A stretch of 64,000 nucleotides of DNA, taken from contig NZ_CP089979.1 of NCBI RefSeq assembly GCF_021389935.1, positions 1,159,001 through 1,223,000 of the forward strand. The letters run 5' to 3'. The notes beneath the pieces were generated by a model. The model was not told the DNA's origin, searched no databases, and saw only the letters and a program-made list of their open reading frames with translations. Made by a program: the position numbers and the translations under genes. This stretch comes from Fulvivirga ligni. Its GTDB lineage: Bacteria; Bacteroidota; Bacteroidia; Cytophagales; Cyclobacteriaceae. Position 1 is the stretch's first letter, and every line of letters begins with the position of its first letter. Below are positions 58,512-64,000 of the stretch, one piece after another.

Positions 58512-59539
58512 GAGTAGGAATCTTAACATATCATCATACCACTAACTATGGAGCTACAATGCAAACTTTTGCATTATATAGTTATTTGCAAAGTCAAGGT
58601 GTTGAAGTACATATAATTGATTACAAACCAAAGGCAGCACGAAAGGCCTATTTCAAAAGTAACTTTATAAATAAACAAGCAGTTAGTAACCTAGTTAAAT
58701 GGCGACGTTTTAAAAAGTTTACTCAGCAAAATTTGTCACTTTATAAATTGAGAAAGCAAAATTTTTCAGGGGTTGAAGAAATATTGAGTGATTTTGATAT
58801 CATTATTTCAGGAAGTGATGAAATTTGGAATTTTGATTCGTTTAGAGGGTTTGACCCTGTGTATTTTCTAGGATTTAAAAGAAATACTCCGAAAAAAATA
58901 TCTTATGCTGCTAGTTTTGGGGAAGCTAAAAATTTTCATGCAAATGAAGGAAAACTTAAAGAATTTTTAAATTCATATGATGCTTTAGCTGTGCGCGATA
59001 ATAAGACGTTTGATAAAGTTGGGGAATATACAAATAACACAGTATATAAAGTTTTTGATCCTACACTACTTATAAGTTATCAGGATAAATTTAATTTAGA
59101 AGATGTACAACATTCTAATTATGTTTTAATATATGGGATTGTGGCTGAAGAATTTATTCAAAGTATTATCACTTTTGCAGATAGAAATTCCCTAATTATA
59201 ATTTCTGTTGGTTACTATAATAAATTTGCTACTTATAACTATGTAGATGCTGGTCCAATAGAATGGCTTTGTTATATGAAAAATGCAAGCTTCATATATA
59301 CGAATTTCTATCATGGATTATTGTTCTCTATTATCTTTAATAAACCGTATAAAGTGTTTATAATCCAATCCAAATCCAGTAAAATACATGACGTTTTGCT
59401 AAAGTTAAATTTGAAGTCTGATTATCAGCTGGATTATAGTGGAGAAAATGAAATACGTCTATTAGAGCGAGATCTTGAGGACTATACAAAGGAGTCGAAG
59501 GATTTTATTTTTAAATACATAATTGGGAATAATTTTTGA
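58508..59539 (+). CDS. Polysaccharide pyruvyl transferase family protein
   Basis: A 343-aa protein of the CsaB/WcaK type (PF04230 pattern): GILTYHHTTNYGATMQTFAL at the start, FDIIISGSDEIWNF near residue 95, KKISYAASFGE, and NFYHGLLFSIIFNKP near the C-terminus. It likely transfers a pyruvate ketal from phosphoenolpyruvate to a sugar, adding a negative charge. It overlaps both neighbours by 4 bp. Confidence 0.85.
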   Translation: MRVGILTYHHTTNYGATMQTFALYSYLQSQGVEVHIIDYKPKAARKAYFKSNFINKQAVSNLVKWRRFKKFTQQNLSLYKLRKQNFSGVEEILSDFDIIISGSDEIWNFDSFRGFDPVYFLGFKRNTPKKISYAASFGEAKNFHANEGKLKEFLNSYDALAVRDNKTFDKVGEYTNNTVYKVFDPTLLISYQDKFNLEDVQHSNYVLIYGIVAEEFIQSIITFADRNSLIIISVGYYNKFATYNYVDAGPIEWLCYMKNASFIYTNFYHGLLFSIIFNKPYKVFIIQSKSSKIHDVLLKLNLKSDYQLDYSGENEIRLLERDLEDYTKESKDFIFKYIIGNNF

Positions 59540-60666
59540 AAGTACTATTTATAACACATTACTCATCAATGTATGGGGCTAATAAATCCCTAATTAATTT
59601 AATTGAAGGTTTAAGGGTATATGATGTTGATATATTAGTTTTATGCCCAGAGGATGGGGCATTAGTTGAGAATCTGAAGAACCTTAATGTAAATCACATA
59701 GTGAGGAAATTTAGTAATGCTCATCATAAAACCACTCGTAGTTTATTTAAAGTGCCATTCAAGTTATTTAGTAACCTGATCTTTTTGTTAAAGTCTGGAT
59801 GGGTTAAAGAGTTTGCTCCAGACGTTATATATAGCAATAGTTCTGTCGTTTTTATAGGGAGCTTACTTTCGTGGAAATACAATATACCACATATATGGCA
59901 TATCAGAGAGTTTGGTTATTTGGATTATAAATTAAAATTCGACTTCGGAAGTTCATTTTTGACCTATTGGAGAAAAAAAACATCAAAGTTTATATGTATT
60001 TCAAATGCTATTTCTGAAACTGTTTTACCAAATGTATCAATTGAAAAGAAATTCATAATCTATAATGGTATAGTGCGAAAAATGGAGCTTGAGCAATATA
60101 CTGTTAGATCTTTAAAAACTGATCAAAGAATGATTTTGGGGATTGTAGGTCTGGTTAGTCCCGTTAAAAATCAATTAGAAGCAATTCGTGCTTTTGCTAT
60201 AGTTAATAAAGTATACCCCCTTACTGTACTTAGAATTATAGGTGATGGAGATGGTGAATATCTAGATTTATTGAGCTTAGAAGCTGGAAAACTTGGGGTG
60301 AGGGATTCAGTGATTTTTGAGGGATATATGTCTGACCCGTCTTCTGTTTATGATGACTTGGATATACTTCTAATGTGCTCTAGAAATGAGGGCATGGGAA
60401 GAGTAACGGTCGAAGCTATGTCGCGGGGTATACCCACAGTTGGTTATGCCAATGGTGGCACTCTTGAACTTATTAATGATGGTCAAAATGGATTTCTTTA
60501 TAATAACGGTTACGAAAAATTAAGTTCAAAGGTGATGGAACTGTTAGGTAATAAGAGTTTGTATATTCAGATGAGTGAGGCGTGCTTGCGGGAGGTAGAA
60601 CGCAAGTTTACAGTTGAAGAATATTCCAAAAAGGTAAGTGAAGTTTTATTTGGTCTGAAAAATTAG
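59536..60666 (+). CDS. Glycosyltransferase, GT4-like
   Basis: A 376-aa GT-B enzyme. N-terminal half: FITHYSSMYGANKSLINLIE; middle hinge FICISNAISETVLP; C-terminal half with IVGLVSPVKNQLEAI, RIIGDGDGEYLDLL, EGYMSDPSSVYDDLDILLMC and the donor-binding RNEGMGRVTVEAMSRGIP. The start is TTG at 59536, overlapping the previous stop. Donor and acceptor sugars cannot be read from the sequence. Confidence 0.87.
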   Translation: MKVLFITHYSSMYGANKSLINLIEGLRVYDVDILVLCPEDGALVENLKNLNVNHIVRKFSNAHHKTTRSLFKVPFKLFSNLIFLLKSGWVKEFAPDVIYSNSSVVFIGSLLSWKYNIPHIWHIREFGYLDYKLKFDFGSSFLTYWRKKTSKFICISNAISETVLPNVSIEKKFIIYNGIVRKMELEQYTVRSLKTDQRMILGIVGLVSPVKNQLEAIRAFAIVNKVYPLTVLRIIGDGDGEYLDLLSLEAGKLGVRDSVIFEGYMSDPSSVYDDLDILLMCSRNEGMGRVTVEAMSRGIPTVGYANGGTLELINDGQNGFLYNNGYEKLSSKVMELLGNKSLYIQMSEACLREVERKFTVEEYSKKVSEVLFGLKN

Positions 60667-60672
60667 CGGTTA

Positions 60673-61407
60673 ATGGCAAATGAATGTGTAAGTATAGTAA
60701 CTATAGTTTATAATAATAGAGAGTATATTCAACAAACAATTGATAGCGTAGCTTCTCAAAACTATCCCAATATAGAGTATCTCGTTATTGATGGTGGATC
60801 AACAGATGGCACAATAAATATTCTAAAAAAGAATGATAATAACATTGCTCATTGGATCAGTGAGAAGGATAGAGGAATTAGTGATGCATTTAACAAAGGC
60901 TTAAGGTTTTCTAGTGGGGCATTAATAGGGTTTTTAAATTCTGACGACTGGTATGAGCCAGATGTCATAAATAATATTATGTCTTTTGCTTCTGAGCACG
61001 AATGTTTAAATAAACCTTGTGTATTATATGGGAAAACATATCGGGTTTTGAAGGACGGACAGAGAATAAATAAAAAGAATAACACCATGGGCTGGCATGT
61101 TTCGGTGCCTTTTAGTCATTGTTCATCATTTATTACAAGAGAATATTACGAGCAATATGGAGATTTTGATGATAAGTTTAAAATAGCGATGGACGTTGAT
61201 TTCTTGATGAGGGGGCTGGGTGAAGCAGAGTATATTGAAATGCCAATGTTTGTGGGAAATCAGAGAGATGGTGGAGTAAGTGATAAGAATAGACTTAATG
61301 GGTATAAGGAATACTTTAAAATCGCGGCATCCAAAGTAGGTTTTTTAAACGCTTTAGTAGGTTTCTTAATTAAGCTGAGTATTCACTATCTAAAGAAAAG
61401 GAAATGA
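60673..61407 (+). CDS. Glycosyltransferase family 2
   Basis: A 244-aa inverting GT-A enzyme with SIVTIVYNNREYIQQTIDSV, EYLVIDGGSTDGT, the DRGISDAFNKGL segment and the metal-binding NSDDWYEPD. A C-terminal hydrophobic segment (about 222-238) may bring it to the membrane. It resembles the WcaA/colanic-acid-type group. It follows the GT4-like gene by 6 bp and overlaps the acyltransferase gene by 4 bp. Confidence 0.9.
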   Translation: MANECVSIVTIVYNNREYIQQTIDSVASQNYPNIEYLVIDGGSTDGTINILKKNDNNIAHWISEKDRGISDAFNKGLRFSSGALIGFLNSDDWYEPDVINNIMSFASEHECLNKPCVLYGKTYRVLKDGQRINKKNNTMGWHVSVPFSHCSSFITREYYEQYGDFDDKFKIAMDVDFLMRGLGEAEYIEMPMFVGNQRDGGVSDKNRLNGYKEYFKIAASKVGFLNALVGFLIKLSIHYLKKRK

Positions 61408-61928
61408 AATCATTGCTCTACTATTTTATTAATAATATATTAAATAAGATACCTTCAAGGAGGGTTCGTATGATATTTTATAATATCCTTTCCAAAGGAA
61501 AAATTAAAAAGTCTGCTACTATTGGTCTTAATGTAAGGATATTAGACATTCGAAATGTTGAAATTGGGGTTCGAACTAATATCAATTATGATAGTATAAT
61601 CGATGGTAGGGGTTCTGGGGTACAAATCGGTAATGATGTTGATGTTGCACCTCAGGTAAATATATGGTCCTTAGAGCACGATCCCAAATCTGATATTCAT
61701 TCTTCAAGAAGTGAAAAAGTGGTAATTAAGGATAATGTGTGGTTAGCCAACAAGGTAATCATTTTACCTGGTTCTTATATTGAGTCTGGTGTGGTGATTG
61801 GAGCAGGAGGAGTTTTTAAGGGACGAGCTTTAAGGAATGGGATATATGTTGGAAATCCTGCAACAGTAAAAAAGAGTCGACCCCAAGATCCTACATTTAA
61901 GCTTACAGCTATTAGACGATTTAGATGA
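61404..61928 (+). CDS. Hexapeptide-repeat acyltransferase
   Basis: A 174-aa left-handed beta-helix protein (ATIGLNVRILDIRNVEIGV and VQIGNDVDVAPQVNI, then VVIKDNVWLANKVIILPGSY and VVIGAGGVFKG...VGNPA), of the WcaF/maltose-acetyltransferase type. It probably O-acetylates a sugar of the repeat unit using acetyl-CoA. The catalytic His would be that in WSLEHDPKS. Overlaps both neighbours by 4 bp. Confidence 0.87.
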   Translation: MKSLLYYFINNILNKIPSRRVRMIFYNILSKGKIKKSATIGLNVRILDIRNVEIGVRTNINYDSIIDGRGSGVQIGNDVDVAPQVNIWSLEHDPKSDIHSSRSEKVVIKDNVWLANKVIILPGSYIESGVVIGAGGVFKGRALRNGIYVGNPATVKKSRPQDPTFKLTAIRRFR

Positions 61929-63064
61929 ATTATAGCACGTTACTTTTTCTATTGGTCCTATTAAATTCATATGTTATAGATGTGGCCTTGCTACCGTTAG
62001 TTGTAGTCTTCTCAATGCATAACGGACTAAAATTAAATCTAGGCTTTAACAACATCGTATATTTGATTCTAATAGCGCTATTTTACATATTAGCACTTTT
62101 TATTGGAGGTAATGATATAGATTATGACCAAGCCCCTCATCTGGTAATAATCTTAATTTTAACAGTTTTAGCTACAGATTATAAATTTAGCCTTAAGAAC
62201 ATTGTAATTTTATCTAAAGGTTTTCTAATCATTAATGTATTAATCATTGTGTATTGTATTTTCTATAATCAAATGGATATTGCATTTATTGAAGCCCGTT
62301 CTTTCTTTAGATTTAAAAGTTTATTTTTAGAGCCATCTATAGCAAGCTTTTATTTTATCTTAATGTTTATTCTACTGTATAATTTTGATAAAAAGATATC
62401 CATATATACATTATTGTCATTACTCTTTATAGTATTAACCTTTTCCGGTTCAGGGTACGTTATGTTGACGCTTGTTATAATCGTACTTTTAAGGTCGGCT
62501 AAATTATCATATAATAGTCTTCTTGGTTTCGCACTTATCATTATACTACTTATTACGATTAGCATACTATTAGCTCAAATTGATGCATTTCAGAGTTTAA
62601 TTGTTAAAAGGCTGGGCTCTGTTCAGGAGGGTAGAGATAACAGTTCCAAGTTGAGATTTTTAGCACCTTTTGAGGTAATGTATTTTACTTTAAAATCATC
62701 CCCGATCTTCGGTTTTGGTTTTGGGAATTTAGCTAACACATTAAGCCGAAATTCAAGCAGCTTTCAATATCAAAGGATATTTGATGGAGCCTTCACTGAG
62801 AAAGTAAATAATATTTATGCAATAATCTGTGGCTCAGGAGGAATTACATTTCTTTTGTATCATTTCTACTATTTATACAAAAACGTTTATTCCAGAATAA
62901 TTAGTGGCAATAGCGCTTTGTTTATTATGCTATTGATATATCCTTTTTTCTCGGGCCATTTTGTTCATATATTTTATTGGTATCTAATTTATTTAATTAG
63001 GCATATTTATTTGGCTACTCACACTAAAATTAATAATAATGAGGAAGAAGCTTGCTATTGTTGA
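61925..63064 (+). CDS. Wzy-like polysaccharide polymerase
   Basis: A 379-aa polytopic membrane protein with about 10-11 helices and a large hydrophilic loop at about 225-300 holding KRLGSVQEGRDNSSKLRFLA and FGFGFGNLANTL, the typical layout of O-antigen ligase/polymerase-type proteins. Wzy proteins share little sequence, so the call rests on topology, the loop and the locus. It overlaps the next gene by 26 bp. Confidence 0.78.
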   Translation: MNYSTLLFLLVLLNSYVIDVALLPLVVVFSMHNGLKLNLGFNNIVYLILIALFYILALFIGGNDIDYDQAPHLVIILILTVLATDYKFSLKNIVILSKGFLIINVLIIVYCIFYNQMDIAFIEARSFFRFKSLFLEPSIASFYFILMFILLYNFDKKISIYTLLSLLFIVLTFSGSGYVMLTLVIIVLLRSAKLSYNSLLGFALIIILLITISILLAQIDAFQSLIVKRLGSVQEGRDNSSKLRFLAPFEVMYFTLKSSPIFGFGFGNLANTLSRNSSSFQYQRIFDGAFTEKVNNIYAIICGSGGITFLLYHFYYLYKNVYSRIISGNSALFIMLLIYPFFSGHFVHIFYWYLIYLIRHIYLATHTKINNNEEEACYC

Positions 63065-64000
63065 TCCCTCCTCTAGAACTCTTCCATACGATTTTCATTA
63101 TATTGAGCAAGTTTCAAAGGAGTTTGACGTTGTTTTTTATTGCTCTAAAACTCAATTTAATGGTGATTTTATTTCCTTGATAAGGGCGCTACCTAATGTT
63201 GAGGTTAAGGAGTTTAATGTTTCAAATAGAGGTAGAGTGATGGGGCTTATCTCTTATCTTGGGTTGTTGTTATCAATTATAAGTAATGTGCGAAAATATA
63301 AATATGTGCATTTCCAATGGAGTATAGCCTTTACTCTGGAGCTACCTTTATTTTTCATAATTAAGAATAAGCTTTGTTTTACTTTCCACAATAAAGTTCC
63401 TCATCATTATGAAAAGATGACTTTTTGGCCTTTCAAAATTATTTCACGTTTAAGTAGATTAGTTTTCTTTGTAAGTGAAACAGTTGCAGAAGAATTTATA
63501 AAGGATTATAAACTAACTTCAACTGAAAAAGTGAAGGTTGTCCCTCATGGGGTGATGTCTTTAAATGAAGATAATTCTGTTTTACTACACAAAAGTCCTA
63601 ATCTTGAAAAAGAGTTGATATTTTGGGGTAACGTAAAGCCCTATAAAGGAGTAGAATTATTTGAGTTCATCCCCCAAAATATTCCAAGGTCCATTTATGG
63701 AAAATGGGACAATAAGTTAAAAGGGCTAAAAGAAAGATTGCTGAAAAGTGGTGTTGAAGTGGTTGATAAATATCTAACGGTTGATGAAATTCTGAATGTA
63801 ATTGAGCGTAATGGTATATTCGTTTTACCGTACTTAAAGGCATCACAATCTGGTGTACTCTATACTTTACTTAACTATGGTTGTGTCTTTATCAGTTCTA
63901 GAGTTGGTGACAGTGCGAGTGTATTAAAAAAAGGGGGCTTAGAAGGCCTACTTTTCACATATGGGGATGTACATGAATTGATTGATGCTGTAGAATATTG
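63039..64000 (+). CDS. Glycosyltransferase, GT-B type, cut by the window end
   Basis: The frame opens with ATG at 63039 inside the end of the polymerase gene and stays open to the last base (about 320 codons). It reads KKLAIVDPSSRTLPYDFHYI at the start, then KYVHFQWSIAFTLELPLFFI, CFTFHNKVPHHYEKM, ELIFWGNVKPYKGVELFEF and FVLPYLKASQSGVLYTLL. This is the pattern of GT4-like glycosyltransferases (HNKVPHH acceptor-side loop; donor-side loop near the C-terminus). The remainder lies outside the window. Confidence 0.8.
   Translation, partial: MRKKLAIVDPSSRTLPYDFHYIEQVSKEFDVVFYCSKTQFNGDFISLIRALPNVEVKEFNVSNRGRVMGLISYLGLLLSIISNVRKYKYVHFQWSIAFTLELPLFFIIKNKLCFTFHNKVPHHYEKMTFWPFKIISRLSRLVFFVSETVAEEFIKDYKLTSTEKVKVVPHGVMSLNEDNSVLLHKSPNLEKELIFWGNVKPYKGVELFEFIPQNIPRSIYGKWDNKLKGLKERLLKSGVEVVDKYLTVDEILNVIERNGIFVLPYLKASQSGVLYTLLNYGCVFISSRVGDSASVLKKGGLEGLLFTYGDVHELIDAVEY

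Noticed and set aside
1-64000. CRISPR arrays, tRNA or rRNA genes
   Set aside because: No regularly spaced direct repeats and no T-loop/CCA-type tRNA pattern or rRNA segment were seen on either strand.

Overview
The window looks like a chromosomal segment of a Bacteroidota bacterium, most likely order Cytophagales (Fulvivirga/Marivirga-like; the genus is inference). Supporting signs are a SusC/SusD outer-membrane pair, Bacteroidota-type promoter elements (TAnnTTTG) before many genes, few clear Shine-Dalgarno sites, frequent TTG/GTG starts, an S16 protein with a long acidic tail, and RHS and fibre-like proteins of the kind common in this phylum. The DNA is AT-rich throughout. It looks more so in the RHS genes and in the distal polysaccharide genes, judged by eye only.

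Positions 1-29114 are mainly housekeeping. They hold sucA-sucB (2-oxoglutarate dehydrogenase E1/E2); the rpsP-rimM-trmD-[histidine kinase]-rplS translation block; a membrane GAF/PAS sensor; dusB; a CPBP protease, DUF2007 gene and cdsA; a Glu-type dehydrogenase and psd; a SusC/SusD pair; msrC-ribD diverging from prmC; and a minus-strand System I cytochrome c maturation cluster (ccmB, C, D-like, E, F) that continues into a DUF2520 oxidoreductase and a degenerate thiamine-pyrophosphokinase-like gene. A Wzz-type chain-length regulator sits directly upstream of ccmB.

From 30034 to the right edge runs a large surface-polysaccharide (capsule/O-antigen) locus on the plus strand. Its genes make nucleotide sugars: uronate epimerase, TviB-like dehydrogenase, GalE, RfbA/RfbB plus an aminotransferase, WecB/WecC for UDP-ManNAcA, and Gmd/Fcl for GDP-fucose. 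They are followed by Wzx flippase, pyruvyltransferase, glycosyltransferases, a hexapeptide acyltransferase, a Wzy-like polymerase and a glycosyltransferase cut by the window end.

The polysaccharide locus is interrupted between galE and rfbA by a block of about 14.6 kb (33669-48299) in which almost every product has a Sec signal peptide. Three fibre-like proteins, a YD-repeat protein with a C-terminal PKD domain, an RHS-core protein with a variable C-terminal toxin-like tip and a probable immunity gene form one tightly overlapping run. Behind it lie a decayed tip-like fragment, a REP-like hairpin, a predicted outer-membrane protein gene split by a 10-G tract (phase variation or a sequencing indel), a secreted Kazal-type inhibitor-like protein, and two more fibre-like proteins. 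All five fibre-like proteins share one C-terminal module. This block is the best candidate for an undescribed system: a cell-surface fibre/RHS toxin apparatus coupled to a capsule locus.

No tRNA, rRNA, CRISPR array, complete insertion sequence or replication origin was recognised.
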